A stretch of 64,000 nucleotides of DNA from Acaudatibacter sp050729515 (GTDB lineage: Bacteria; Pseudomonadota; Alphaproteobacteria; Caulobacterales; Caulobacteraceae): NCBI GenBank assembly GCA_050729515.1, contig JBOHLG010000002.1, positions 124,001 to 188,000 on the forward strand, written 5' to 3'. The notes under the pieces were generated by a model. It made no database searches and was not told the origin of the DNA. It saw only the letters and a list, made by a program, of their open reading frames with translations. Positions within the stretch are counted from its first letter, which is position 1; every line of letters starts with the position of its first letter. Position numbers and translations under genes: made by a program. Shown piece by piece: positions 8,837-17,713 of the stretch.

Positions 8837-9499
8837 ATGACCAAGCACGCCGAGCATCAGGAGCGGCGCGAGCGCTTCGCCGCCGCCGCCCTGCGCGTCA
8901 TCATGAGGGTGGGGGTGGGGGGCCTCACCGTGCGCGAGGTCTCCAAGGAGGCCGGCTTCACCACCGGCGCCCTCACCCACTATTTCCAATCCAAGGACCA
9001 GGTGCTGATCGAGGCCTCGGAATATTCCGCCCGGCTGGTGCGCCCGCGCATGGAGCGGATGGGCCGCGAGGACGCCGCCCTGGTGGCGCTGCGCAGAGTG
9101 GTCGCCGAGGCCCTTCCGATCACCCCGACCATCCGAGGCTATTGGCGGATCTGGGTCGGGTTCTGGGAGCGATCGAGCTACAACCCCGCCGTCGCCAAGG
9201 TGATGCGGGCGCGATACGAGGAATGGCGCGGGCGCCTGGCGGTGATCGTCCGGCGCGCCCAGGCGGAAGGCGCGGTCCCCGAAAAGGTCGATGCCGAACT
9301 GGCGGCCCAGGAGCTGGTGGCCCTCGTCGACGGCATCGGGGTCCAGGTGCTTCTCGGCTCCGGGCGCATCCCCGCCCGACGCCAGCGCGAGATCATCGAC
9401 ACCTGGGTCGAATCCCTCGCGGCCGGACGGGCGGGCCGCCGGAGCGCGCCGTTCCGACGGGCCGCGTCCCGGCGCCCGCGGCCGAGCGCCGGAACATAA
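8837..9499 (+). CDS. TetR/AcrR-family transcriptional regulator
   Basis: This is a 220-aa protein that starts at the ATG 8837-8839 with GGGGAGG just upstream; an earlier in-frame ATG at 8786 has no such site. The TetR helix-turn-helix is at residues about 28-50 (LTVREVSKEAGFTTGALTHYF), of the BetI-like type. The C-terminal part is the ligand-binding helical domain, and the last 25 residues are Arg/Ala-rich. It should repress its own gene, the divergent monooxygenase and the downstream TonB receptor, because copies of the same operator sequence occur in both promoter regions. Its TAA stop (9497-9499) lies inside an operator half-site. The ligand is unknown. Confidence 0.9.
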   Translation: MTKHAEHQERRERFAAAALRVIMRVGVGGLTVREVSKEAGFTTGALTHYFQSKDQVLIEASEYSARLVRPRMERMGREDAALVALRRVVAEALPITPTIRGYWRIWVGFWERSSYNPAVAKVMRARYEEWRGRLAVIVRRAQAEGAVPEKVDAELAAQELVALVDGIGVQVLLGSGRIPARRQREIIDTWVESLAAGRAGRRSAPFRRAASRRPRPSAGT

Positions 9500-9544
9500 C
9501 ACTCGATACGAAACTGCTTCACTTTTCCGGAACGCTTGTTATGG
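9494..9544. promoter_or_regulatory. pair of degenerate TetR operators before the TonB receptor gene
   Basis: ACATAAC at 9494-9500 is a perfect left half-site, followed by a weak right half. GTTATGG at 9538-9544 is a good right half-site with a weak left half (GGAAC at 9529-9533). The two sites are offset by 33 bp, close to the 30 bp of the pair at 8698-8745. This suggests that the receptor gene is in the same regulon. Confidence 0.6.
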
Positions 9545-9608
9545 TCTCCGTCGAGGCCGTCGCTGCGCTGCGCTGCGCGCGGCCGGCCGCCTGAGGGGAG
9601 GGTGGATC

Positions 9609-11969
9609 ATGCGATCCTGGTCGAAAGGTCTTTTCGCGGGAGCGAGCCTCGTCGCCCTCCTCGCCGCCCCTTCGTTCGTCTTCGCCGCCGATCAGGCCAC
9701 TCCGGCCGAGGCCGCCGCGCCTCCGGTCCAGGGCCAGACCCCGGCCCCGACCCAGGTCGGGGAGCTCGTGGTGACGGCCGAGCGGCGCGCCGAGGACATC
9801 CAGAAGGTGCCGCTGGCGATCACCGCCATCGAGGGAACGGCCCTCGACAGCCAGGGGATCACCGGTTTCGCCGACCTCTCCCAGCGCGTTCCCTCCCTCC
9901 GCTTCGGGGCCGGGGTCACCGGAGGGGAGAACGTCATCACCATGCGGGGCCTGGGGAGCCAGAACACCACACCGGGCGGCGACTCGCCGGTCGCCTACAA
10001 TGTCGATGGCGTCTATCTGCAGCGGACCACCGCGATCGATCCGGAATTCTACGACATCAACCGCATCGAAGTGCTCCGCGGGCCGCAGGGCACCCTCTAT
10101 GGGCGCAACTCGGTGGGCGGCTCGATCAACGTCATCACCAACAAGCCCAGCGACGTCTTCGAGGCGGGCGGCGACATGATGTTCGGCAACTACGACGCCA
10201 CCGTCTTCCGCGGCTACATCTCCGGTCCGATCTTCCACTCCGGCGATGTCACCATCGAAGGGCGGCTGACCGCGATCCATGCCGAGCACAACGGCTATGC
10301 AACCAATCTCTCCACCGCCCCGACCGCCAGTCACAACGAGGATGGCGAGGATTACACCCTGGTCCGGGGCCAGCTGAAGTTCGACTTCGGCTCGAACATC
10401 GACCTGCTCCTGGAGGCGAGCACCAGCCAGAACTATGCGCCGGCCGCGTTCAACGTCGCCTGGTGGGAGACGCCCGAGCGCTACATGGTTGATAACGGCG
10501 ATCCGGGCCAGGCGCCAATCCCGGCCGGCTCGACGTGCGACTTCAGCGCGCCGGCGAAGTTCAATCCGCGCGTCTTCTGCCACGATACCTCGGACGCCGC
10601 CTCGAACCGGCTGGGCTTCTACGCCGCCACCCTCAACTGGCGTCTGCCGTTCGCGACCTTCACCTCGGTGACCGGGTGGAGCAACAGCCATGTCAGCCAG
10701 AACAGCGACGGGGACGGCTCGGATCTTCCGATCGCCATCGGCGCGCCCTGGCTCCTGCGCCAGAGCCAGTTCTCCCAGGAGTTCCGCCTGGCCTCGCTCG
10801 CCGGGCCTTCGCCGGCGACCTGGCTCGTCGGCTTCATCTACTTCTATGCCGATAACTACGAGAACTTCGGCTACGCCGACACCGGATACAACGACATCTT
10901 CCTCTTCCCCGGCGCCTTGGACGAATACACGTTCCTCAGTCACGGCATCAACAAGACCAAGTCCTGGGCGCCATTCGGCCAGATCGACTATGACCTCTCA
11001 AAGACTTCGCTCAACGTTCCGCTCACCATCACTCTGGGCCTGCGCTACACCCACGATCAGAGATACGGGTACAACTACCTCGACTACATCCTGCCGCTCC
11101 TGGGCGTGAACTCGATCACCCAAGGCCCCTTCGACGCCTCATGGGGCCAGGTGACCGGCAAGTTCGGCCTCCGCTACCAGCTGAGCCCGACGGTGATGGC
11201 CTACGCCTCGATCTCTCGGGGCTATCTTTCCGGCGGCGACATCATCGGCCTGGCCCACATCTACAGTCCCGAGACCCTGTGGTCGGGTGAAGCGGGCTTG
11301 AAGTCGCGCTTCTGGGACGATCGCGTGCAGCTCGACCTCGCCGCCTATCGCGAGGCGATCAACGGCCTGCAGGTGTTCATCCAGAGCTCGACCCAGTCGG
11401 GCATCAACAACGTCAACGGAACGACCTTCGTCGACGGCCTGGAGGCCGAGTTCGCCTTCGTGCCGGCCCCCGACCTGCGGTTGAACGCCGCCCTCACCCT
11501 CACCGACGCCAAGTACGGCCGCTACATCACCACCGACACCCGGTTCGGCGGGCCGGGGCCGGGATGCAACGCGGTGACCCTGCTCTGCAACTTCCAGGGC
11601 AACGAGCTCAATCAGTCGCCGCCGTACACGCTCGATCTCGGCGCCCAGTACACGTTCCACACCTCGATGGGATCGTTCACGCCGAGGATCGACAGCTTCT
11701 TCTCCGGCCGAGTGCAGTTTCTGCCGGACAACTACTTCACCTCGACCCAGAAGGCCTACCACATGACCGACCTTCACCTGATCTGGCTGGGCCCGAAAGG
11801 TCGCTACACCGTCGATGCCTTCGTCAAGAACCTGGAGAACGCCAACGTGATCTCCAACGACGGACTGCAGGGGATCAACCTCGGCCAGCAGGCGCTCGAG
11901 CCGGACAATTTCGTCTACTATCCGCCCAGGACCTATGGCGTGAGGATCGGGGTCAACCTCGGAGGCTGA
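9609..11969 (+). CDS. TonB-dependent outer-membrane receptor
   Basis: This is a 786-aa protein that starts at the ATG 9609 after GAGGGGAG. It has a signal peptide (about 1-27, ending PSFVFAA) and a TonB-box-like VGELVVTAERR near 50. The plug domain follows (VPLAITAIEG, then NVDGVYLQRTTAIDPEF and IEVLRGPQGTLYGRNSVGG, classic plug motifs). The rest is a 22-strand-type beta barrel ending in YGVRIGVNLGG. It imports a bulky ligand across the outer membrane using the TonB system. Context (TetR regulon; monooxygenase, VOC and cyclase genes) suggests an organic substrate rather than a siderophore. No tonB or exbB gene is in the window. Confidence 0.93.
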   Translation: MRSWSKGLFAGASLVALLAAPSFVFAADQATPAEAAAPPVQGQTPAPTQVGELVVTAERRAEDIQKVPLAITAIEGTALDSQGITGFADLSQRVPSLRFGAGVTGGENVITMRGLGSQNTTPGGDSPVAYNVDGVYLQRTTAIDPEFYDINRIEVLRGPQGTLYGRNSVGGSINVITNKPSDVFEAGGDMMFGNYDATVFRGYISGPIFHSGDVTIEGRLTAIHAEHNGYATNLSTAPTASHNEDGEDYTLVRGQLKFDFGSNIDLLLEASTSQNYAPAAFNVAWWETPERYMVDNGDPGQAPIPAGSTCDFSAPAKFNPRVFCHDTSDAASNRLGFYAATLNWRLPFATFTSVTGWSNSHVSQNSDGDGSDLPIAIGAPWLLRQSQFSQEFRLASLAGPSPATWLVGFIYFYADNYENFGYADTGYNDIFLFPGALDEYTFLSHGINKTKSWAPFGQIDYDLSKTSLNVPLTITLGLRYTHDQRYGYNYLDYILPLLGVNSITQGPFDASWGQVTGKFGLRYQLSPTVMAYASISRGYLSGGDIIGLAHIYSPETLWSGEAGLKSRFWDDRVQLDLAAYREAINGLQVFIQSSTQSGINNVNGTTFVDGLEAEFAFVPAPDLRLNAALTLTDAKYGRYITTDTRFGGPGPGCNAVTLLCNFQGNELNQSPPYTLDLGAQYTFHTSMGSFTPRIDSFFSGRVQFLPDNYFTSTQKAYHMTDLHLIWLGPKGRYTVDAFVKNLENANVISNDGLQGINLGQQALEPDNFVYYPPRTYGVRIGVNLGG

Positions 11970-12036
11970 GCCGAAGCCTGGAAATCGGTCGCCAGGGCGC
12001 CGGCGGGGCGCCGCGGGCGCGAAGGAGTGCAAGAAG

Positions 12037-12552
12037 ATGGCGCAGTGGCGTCTTGAGAATTTCTACCACACGGTCGTCAACGCCCGCGATCTCGACGAAA
12101 GCGTCGCCTTCTACAAGCTGCTCGGCTTCGAGGTCCTCAACGACCGGCGAGAGGTGGTCTGGCCCGACTTCGTGGCCGAGATCTTCGGCATGCGGCGGGC
12201 CAAGGGGAAGGGCGTCCTCATGGTGCTGCCGAGCGATCCTAACGGGCCGATGATCGACATCATCGAATGGGTCGAGCCCAAGGCCCGCTTCCCCGATCCC
12301 GAAAAGGCCCGCGAGGAAGTTCCGCGGATCCTCGCCTTCCGCACGAAGGGCGTCCATGCCGCCTGGAAGGAGCTCTCGGCCAAGGGCGTGAAGTTCTGTC
12401 GCGAGGTCTTTACGCCGGATAAGGACCTGGGTCTCGTCGGCTCCTGCTGTTGCCACGATCCCAACGGCAACCTCGTCGAGCTGATCGAGCTTCAGCCCGG
12501 CGTGCGCCACTCGCGGGCCAACGAGGCCCTGCTTTCCAAGGACGCGGGATGA
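12037..12552 (+). CDS. VOC-family (glyoxalase/extradiol dioxygenase-like) protein
   Basis: This is a 171-aa protein with the vicinal oxygen chelate fold. The first half has FYHTVVNARDLDESVAFYKLL, including a putative metal His at residue 11. The second half ends in DPNGNLVELIEL, where the Glu is the usual metal ligand. A GAAGGAGT ribosome-binding site precedes the ATG. It overlaps the following cyclase gene by 4 nt and is 67 bp after the TonB receptor, so the three probably form one operon. The family includes lyases, isomerases and ring-cleaving dioxygenases, and the reaction here cannot be told. Confidence 0.87.
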   Translation: MAQWRLENFYHTVVNARDLDESVAFYKLLGFEVLNDRREVVWPDFVAEIFGMRRAKGKGVLMVLPSDPNGPMIDIIEWVEPKARFPDPEKAREEVPRILAFRTKGVHAAWKELSAKGVKFCREVFTPDKDLGLVGSCCCHDPNGNLVELIELQPGVRHSRANEALLSKDAG

Positions 12553-13472
12553 TCACCCGGACCCCGGCGGAGATGGAGGCGCTCTTCGCGCGCGTCTGCA
12601 ACTGGGGACGGTGGGGTGAGGATGACGAGCGCGGGACCCTCAATCACCTGACCGCGACCGAGGCCAAGGCGGCGGCGGCCCTGGTCTTGGAAGGCGCGAC
12701 CCTCAGCCTGTCGCGCGATTTTCCGACCCAGCCCGGACCCGACAACCCCTGGCCGGCCCAGCACCACATGGTCATCGCCGGCGATGACTGCTGCATCCCC
12801 GCCGCCGGCGGCCTGGAGGCCTCGACCGACTTCATCGGCATCGCCTTCCACGGCATGGCGGCGAGCCACCTGGACGCCCTCTGCCACGTCTTCCAGGGTG
12901 GACGGATGTACGGCGGGCGGCCGGCCGCGGAGGTGAAGAGCACAGGGGCGAGGCGCAACACCGTCATGACGCTCAAGGATGGCCTGGCTGGCCGGGCGGT
13001 GCTCCTCGATGCGCCGCGCAAGCTGGCGATTCCGTTCGTCGAACCCGATCACGCCCTCGGGGTCGAGGAGCTCGAGCGTATCGAGGCCCGCTCGAACGTC
13101 CGGGTCGGCAAGGGAGACGTGGTGCTGGTGCGGACCGGCCGCGACGCGCGCCGCAGCCGGGTCGATGATCAGCGCGTCGCGGGCCTGGCCCCAGAGGCGG
13201 CGCTTTGGCTGCACGAAAGGCAGGCCTCGGTCCTGGGAGGCGATGGCGTCCACGACCCGGTTCCTCCCGGCCGGATGGCGCCCGGATGGCCGATGCCCAT
13301 CCATATGCTGGGCCTGGTCGCCATGGGCCTGCACCTACTCGACAATCTCGACCTGGAAGCGGTCGGCGAGAAGTGCGCGGCAATCGGCCGGTGGGAGTTC
13401 CTTCTGACCCTCGCGCCGCTCCGCATCATCGGCGGCACGGGCTCTCCCCTGAACCCGATCGCGATGTTCTGA
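12549..13472 (+). CDS. cyclase-family protein (kynurenine formamidase-like metal hydrolase)
   Basis: This is a 307-aa protein that starts at the ATG 12549, overlapping the VOC stop (ATGA). It carries FHGMAASHLDALCHVF at about 97-112, a variant of the HxGTHxDxxxH metal motif of PF04199 cyclases, and AVLLDAPR soon after. GTLNHLTATEAKAAAALV near the N-terminus is common to this family. These enzymes hydrolyse amides or lactones using zinc or manganese. It is the last gene of the TonB/VOC/cyclase operon and probably opens or hydrolyses an intermediate of the imported compound. Confidence 0.87.
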   Translation: MITRTPAEMEALFARVCNWGRWGEDDERGTLNHLTATEAKAAAALVLEGATLSLSRDFPTQPGPDNPWPAQHHMVIAGDDCCIPAAGGLEASTDFIGIAFHGMAASHLDALCHVFQGGRMYGGRPAAEVKSTGARRNTVMTLKDGLAGRAVLLDAPRKLAIPFVEPDHALGVEELERIEARSNVRVGKGDVVLVRTGRDARRSRVDDQRVAGLAPEAALWLHERQASVLGGDGVHDPVPPGRMAPGWPMPIHMLGLVAMGLHLLDNLDLEAVGEKCAAIGRWEFLLTLAPLRIIGGTGSPLNPIAMF

Positions 13473-13584
13473 GCCCGGTCGCGCCCCGCTCGGCAGCGCT
13501 CTAGGCGAAAACGCACCGAGACGCGACAATCCCGCCGCGTCTGGATGCGCCCCAAATGCGCTTCGGCGCCCGGAACTCAGATCC

Positions 13585-14166
13585 TCACTGGCTCGGAGGC
13601 GTCGCCGGCGTCGCCGCGGTGGTCGAGGCTGGGGCCGCCGCGTGATGGTGGCGTCTCACCGCATGATGGCGACGCGCATGATGCGTCTTCGGCGCCATGG
13701 TCCCGGCGGGGGGCGCGGCTGCGGCGGTTCCAGCCGTCGCGGCGGCGTGGTGATGCCTGGCGTGATGGCGCCTGGCGTGGCGGCGGTGGTGGAGACGCCC
13801 GTGATGCCGGCCATGACGGCGGCCATGACGAGTCTCGACAGCCGGACCAGGGGGATTGGGGATGGGCTGCATGGTCGCCTGGGGCGCGGTGGCCTCGCTC
13901 GCCGAGGGAGCCGCCTCGGTCGCCGGAGGCGCCGCCTCGTTGGTGGCCGGCGGGGTCGCCGGAGGCGCGGCGTTCTGGTCGCTCGGGGTCGGGACAGCCG
14001 CCGGAGCGGCCGAGCCGGTGGACGACTGCGACTCGTCCGAGTTGGACTGCGGTTGGCTCGGCGTGCCGGCCGGCGGATTGGCCTGCATGTTGTCCTGGGC
14101 GACGGCGGCGCCGCCGACGAGCGCCGCGGCCGCGAACACGGCGACGGCAAGGCCTGGAAGCTTCAT
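13585..14166 (-). CDS. secreted low-complexity protein with His/Arg-rich C-terminus
   Basis: This is a 193-aa protein. Residues 1-23 form a signal peptide ending VGGAAVAQ. Residues about 25-105 are Pro/Ala/Ser/Thr-rich and disordered. Residues about 110-175 hold dense His and Arg clusters (RHGRRHGRHHGR, HHRRHARRHHARHHH). Such a tail could bind metal or polyanions, but that is inference. All reading frames across this stretch are open because of its composition. This one is chosen for its clean signal peptide and an ATG at 14164-14166. It stands alone between two operons. Confidence 0.68.
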   Translation of the reverse strand: MKLPGLAVAVFAAAALVGGAAVAQDNMQANPPAGTPSQPQSNSDESQSSTGSAAPAAVPTPSDQNAAPPATPPATNEAAPPATEAAPSASEATAPQATMQPIPNPPGPAVETRHGRRHGRHHGRLHHRRHARRHHARHHHAAATAGTAAAAPPAGTMAPKTHHARRHHAVRRHHHAAAPASTTAATPATPPSQ

Positions 14167-14587
14167 GATCTCGTTTCCCTCGCAAGGATGGCCGGCCCCT
14201 GGAGGTAACGGGGCCCCATCGGCGAGATACAGCTATCCGCAAACTTGGAAAACAACAATCGCAAAACGAGAAGAGCGCCGCTCGGAGGGCGTCGCCTCAA
14301 GGCCGTGCGGTGTTGGTCCGCCAACGAACGGTCCCGAGTCCGAAGGAGACGGGAGAGGACTGGCTCCGCGCCCGCCGGTTGGCTTGACTCGACCAGTCAA
14401 GAAGGCCATCTCCGCCGCGCGCCGCTGCGCCCTGCAAGAACTCGGCGCACAACGTCAACCCCTTCCAGATCCATGCCCAGCGACAGTCCAGGTCAACCAA
14501 GCCGGCCGCTCTAGCCTCGCTCCCTGAGGCCCTCCCTCCTCGAGGGCCGCCTCGTGCGTCGCAAGGCGGCTCCCACGAGGCTCACCG
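14167..14587. other. intergenic region with a small inverted repeat
   Basis: No convincing gene is seen in these 420 bases. A perfect 7-bp inverted repeat (CTTGACT, 5-nt loop, AGTCAAG) lies at 14383-14401 and could be an operator for the ABC transporter genes. A GC-rich hairpin (GAGGCCCTC...GAGGGCC) lies near 14526-14548, just upstream of the transporter start. Confidence 0.4.
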
Positions 14588-16336
14588 ATGGTCTTTCTTT
14601 CTCCAGACCGGATGAACGTCGGCGTCCTGGCGCGCTTTGCGCGCCGCCGCTTCGCGCCCAATCGATTCGACCTCATCGCGCTCGCCCTCATCGGGGCCGC
14701 GGCGATCCTGGTGGTGCACGGCGCGCGCGAAATGAACCTTCCGATCGCCGCGTTGCACGGCGAGAGCGTGAGCCTCGATCCTGCGCGGCTTCCCGAATAC
14801 GCCCTTCGCACCACCCTTCGCATGTTCGCGGCGATCTTCGCCTCGCTCGTCTTCACCTTCACCGTCGCCACCGCCGCCGCCAAGAGCCGCAAGGCGGGCC
14901 TGGTCATCGTCCCCATGCTGGACATCCTGCAGTCGGTGCCGGTCTTGGGATTCCTTCCCTTCACGGTGACTTTCTTCATCGGGCTCTTCCCGACCAGCGA
15001 ACTGGGCGCCGAGCTCGCCTCGATCTTCGCCATCTTCACCGCCCAGGCGTGGAACATGGCGTTCAGCTTCTACCAGTCGCTGCGCACGCTGCCCGCCGAT
15101 CTGGAGGACGTCGCCCGCCAATTCGGGCTCTCGCCGTGGCGCCGCTTCTGGCGGCTCGAGCTTCCCTTCGCCACCCCCGCCCTGGTGTGGAACACCATGA
15201 TGTCGATGTCGGGGAGCTGGTTCTTCCTGGTCGCCTCGGAAGCCTTTTCGGTGGGAAGGACCCGGATCACCCTTCCCGGCATCGGCTCCTGGCTGGCCCT
15301 GGCCATCGACCGCCGCGACATCGGCGCGGTGGGCGTAGCGGTGGGGGCGATGGCGGTGGTGATCCTCCTCTACGACCAGCTCCTCTTCCGCCCCATCGTC
15401 GCCTGGGCCGACAAGTTCCGCTTCGAGCAGACCGCCTCGGAGGAGGAGCCGAAGTCCTGGTTCTTCGACGTCCTGCGCCGCACGCGCCTCCTCGCCCGCC
15501 TGACCCGCCCGCTCGCCGCCATGGCCCGCGCCGCGCCGGCCCCACGCCTGCCGAGGATCGGCCTCCCGCGGATCGAGGGCCGCGGCGCCTCCCGCGTGGT
15601 GGACGCGTTCTGGCTGGCGCTGGTGGGCCTGGCCACCGCGGCGGCCTTCTTCGCCATCGCCCGCTACATCGCCGGCGAGCTCCGCTGGCGCGATGTCGAG
15701 GGCGCGGCGCTGGACGGCGCCTTCACGCTCGCCCGTGTCCTGGCGGTGATCGTCATCTCCTCGCTCATCTGGGTCCCGGTGGGCGCGTGGATCGGTCTTC
15801 GCCCCAAATGGGCCGAACGGATCCAGCCCCTCGCCCAGTTCCTCGCCGCCTTCCCGGCCAACGTCGTTTATCCGCTGGTGGTGGTGGCCATCGTCGCCGC
15901 CGGAGCCGATCCCAACGTCTGGCTCACCTTCCTCATGCTGTTGGGCGCCCAGTGGTACATTCTCTTCAACGTCGTGGCTGGCGCCAGTGCGATCCCCAAT
16001 GACCTCAAGGAGGTCGCCGGGATCTTCGGCCTCGGCTCGCCCCAGAAGTGGCGCGAGCTCATCGGTCCGGCCATCTTCCCTTATTTCATCACCGGCGCCC
16101 TCACAGCCTCGGGCGGGGCGTGGAACGCCAGCATCGTCGCCGAGGTGGCGAGTTGGGGCCGCACCCACCTGGAGGCGAAGGGCGTAGGCGCTTACATCGC
16201 CGAGGCGAGCGCGGCCGGCGATTTTCGGCGCGTCGCGCTGGGCGTGGTGGTGATGAGCGTTTTCGTCATCGTCCTCAACCGGAGCCTCTGGCGTCCGCTC
16301 TACGCCTTCGGCGAGCGGCGCCTGAGACTGGACTAA
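14588..16336 (+). CDS. ABC transporter permease with two fused permease domains (NitT/TauT-like)
   Basis: This is a 582-aa membrane protein containing two complete binding-protein-dependent permease units. Each has the EAA loop that contacts the ATPase: EDVARQFGLSPWRRFWRLEL in the first half and KEVAGIFGLGSPQKWRELIG in the second. Each half has about five or six membrane segments. Fused double permeases of this kind occur in NitT/TauT-like systems for nitrate, sulfonate or related anions. The ATPase gene follows after 19 bp. No substrate-binding protein gene is adjacent, so the substrate is unknown. Confidence 0.9.
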   Translation: MVFLSPDRMNVGVLARFARRRFAPNRFDLIALALIGAAAILVVHGAREMNLPIAALHGESVSLDPARLPEYALRTTLRMFAAIFASLVFTFTVATAAAKSRKAGLVIVPMLDILQSVPVLGFLPFTVTFFIGLFPTSELGAELASIFAIFTAQAWNMAFSFYQSLRTLPADLEDVARQFGLSPWRRFWRLELPFATPALVWNTMMSMSGSWFFLVASEAFSVGRTRITLPGIGSWLALAIDRRDIGAVGVAVGAMAVVILLYDQLLFRPIVAWADKFRFEQTASEEEPKSWFFDVLRRTRLLARLTRPLAAMARAAPAPRLPRIGLPRIEGRGASRVVDAFWLALVGLATAAAFFAIARYIAGELRWRDVEGAALDGAFTLARVLAVIVISSLIWVPVGAWIGLRPKWAERIQPLAQFLAAFPANVVYPLVVVAIVAAGADPNVWLTFLMLLGAQWYILFNVVAGASAIPNDLKEVAGIFGLGSPQKWRELIGPAIFPYFITGALTASGGAWNASIVAEVASWGRTHLEAKGVGAYIAEASAAGDFRRVALGVVVMSVFVIVLNRSLWRPLYAFGERRLRLD

Positions 16337-16355
16337 GCAAAGAGGCCAAACGCCC

Positions 16356-17681
16356 ATGACCCTGACCCTCGATCGGCCGACCGGGGCGGAAGCCTCCCTG
16401 GTGGAGGTGAAGGGCCTGCGCCACGTCTACGGCAAGCGGGGCGGGCCGGGCCTGGTCGTCCTCGACGAGGTCGATCTCGCCCTCAAGCCCGGCGAGATCG
16501 TCGGCCTCCTCGGCCGCTCGGGATCGGGAAAGTCGACCCTGCTGCGCTCCATCGCCGGCCTCATCACCCCCACCGCCGGCGAGATCAGGGTCTCGGATAT
16601 GCCGGGCGACGAGGACGCCCACGGCGTCGCCATGGTCTTCCAGAGCTTCGCCCTCTTTCCCTGGCTGACGGTGCAGAAGAATGTCGAGCTCGGCCTCGAA
16701 GCGCAGGGGGTCTCGGCCGAGGCCCGCCGCACCCGCTCCCTCGCCGCCATCGACCTCATCGGCCTGGACGGCTTCGAGAACGCCTATCCCAAGGAGCTCT
16801 CCGGCGGCATGCGCCAGAGGGTGGGCCTCGCCCGGGCCCTGGTGGTGCAGCCTTCGGTCCTCCTGATGGACGAGCCCTTCTCGGCCCTCGACGTCCTCAC
16901 CGCCGAGACGCTCAGAACCGACCTTCTCGACCTGTGGCTCGAAGGACGCATGCCGATACGCGCGATCCTGCTCGTCACCCACAACATCGAAGAGGCGGTC
17001 CTGATGTGCGACCGCATCCTCGTCTTCTCGTCCAACCCCGGAAAGGTGATCGCCGAGATCAAGGTCGATCTTCCCCAGCCCCGCAAACGCCTCGATCCGG
17101 CCTTCCGGGCGCTGGTCGACGACATCTACGCCCGCATGACCGCGCGGCCCAGCGGAGCGCCGGTCTCGCAAGGCAACTTCCCAGGGACGGGCCTGGGCAT
17201 GTCCCTGACCCACGTCTCGTCCAACACCCTTTCGGGGATGATCGAGGCGATCGCCGCCCCGCCCAGCAACGGCAAGGCCGAGCTCGCCGAGCTCGGCCGC
17301 GCCCTGCAGATGGACGCCGACGAACTCCTGCCGGTCGCCGACACCCTCCAGCTCATGCGCTTCGCCGAGATCGCCGGGCGCACCATCCGCCTCACCGCGC
17401 CCGCCAAGCGCTACGCCGTGGCCGATCTGGACGAGCGCAAGCAGCTCTTCGCCCAGCACCTGCTCGCCTACGTCCCGCTCGCCGCCCACATCCGCCGCGT
17501 CCTCGACGACCGCGCCAGCCATCAGGCCCCGGCCACCCGCTTCCGCGACGAGCTCGAGGATTTCATGAGCGAGGACTACGCCGAGGAGACGCTGGACGCG
17601 GTGGTCTCCTGGGGCCGCTACGGCGAGATCTTCGCCTATCACGAGGACGAAGACCGCTTCAGTCTCGACAATCCGGCCTAG
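16356..17681 (+). CDS. ABC transporter ATP-binding protein with C-terminal AAA-associated domain
   Basis: This is a 441-aa protein. The ATPase domain has Walker A GRSGSGKSTLL near 50, the signature LSGGMRQRVGLARAL near 148, Walker B VLLMDEPFSALD, and the H-loop THNIEEA. Residues about 270-441 are an extra domain found on some NitT/TauT-type ATPases (AAA-associated, PF09821-like). It begins near LSGMIEAIAAP and ends EIFAYHEDEDRF. It powers the fused permease encoded just upstream. The extra domain may sense a ligand or regulate the pump; that is inference. Confidence 0.92.
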   Translation: MTLTLDRPTGAEASLVEVKGLRHVYGKRGGPGLVVLDEVDLALKPGEIVGLLGRSGSGKSTLLRSIAGLITPTAGEIRVSDMPGDEDAHGVAMVFQSFALFPWLTVQKNVELGLEAQGVSAEARRTRSLAAIDLIGLDGFENAYPKELSGGMRQRVGLARALVVQPSVLLMDEPFSALDVLTAETLRTDLLDLWLEGRMPIRAILLVTHNIEEAVLMCDRILVFSSNPGKVIAEIKVDLPQPRKRLDPAFRALVDDIYARMTARPSGAPVSQGNFPGTGLGMSLTHVSSNTLSGMIEAIAAPPSNGKAELAELGRALQMDADELLPVADTLQLMRFAEIAGRTIRLTAPAKRYAVADLDERKQLFAQHLLAYVPLAAHIRRVLDDRASHQAPATRFRDELEDFMSEDYAEETLDAVVSWGRYGEIFAYHEDEDRFSLDNPA

Positions 17682-17713
17682 GCGGCCGGCGCACGGCTAA
17701 GGAGGCGGCGAAG

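Noticed and set aside
11139..12032. 297-aa minus-strand frame opposite the TonB receptor end
   Set aside because: It is a shadow frame with Val/Gly/Glu/Arg bias opposite a clear beta-barrel gene.
14582..16357. 591-aa open frame on the minus strand opposite the ABC permease
   Set aside because: It has low-complexity Gly/Glu/Asp/Arg composition caused by high GC in the real gene's third positions. No motif supports it.
16275..17642. 455-aa open frame on the minus strand opposite the ABC ATPase
   Set aside because: It is a shadow of the well-supported ATPase on the plus strand and has no recognisable domain.
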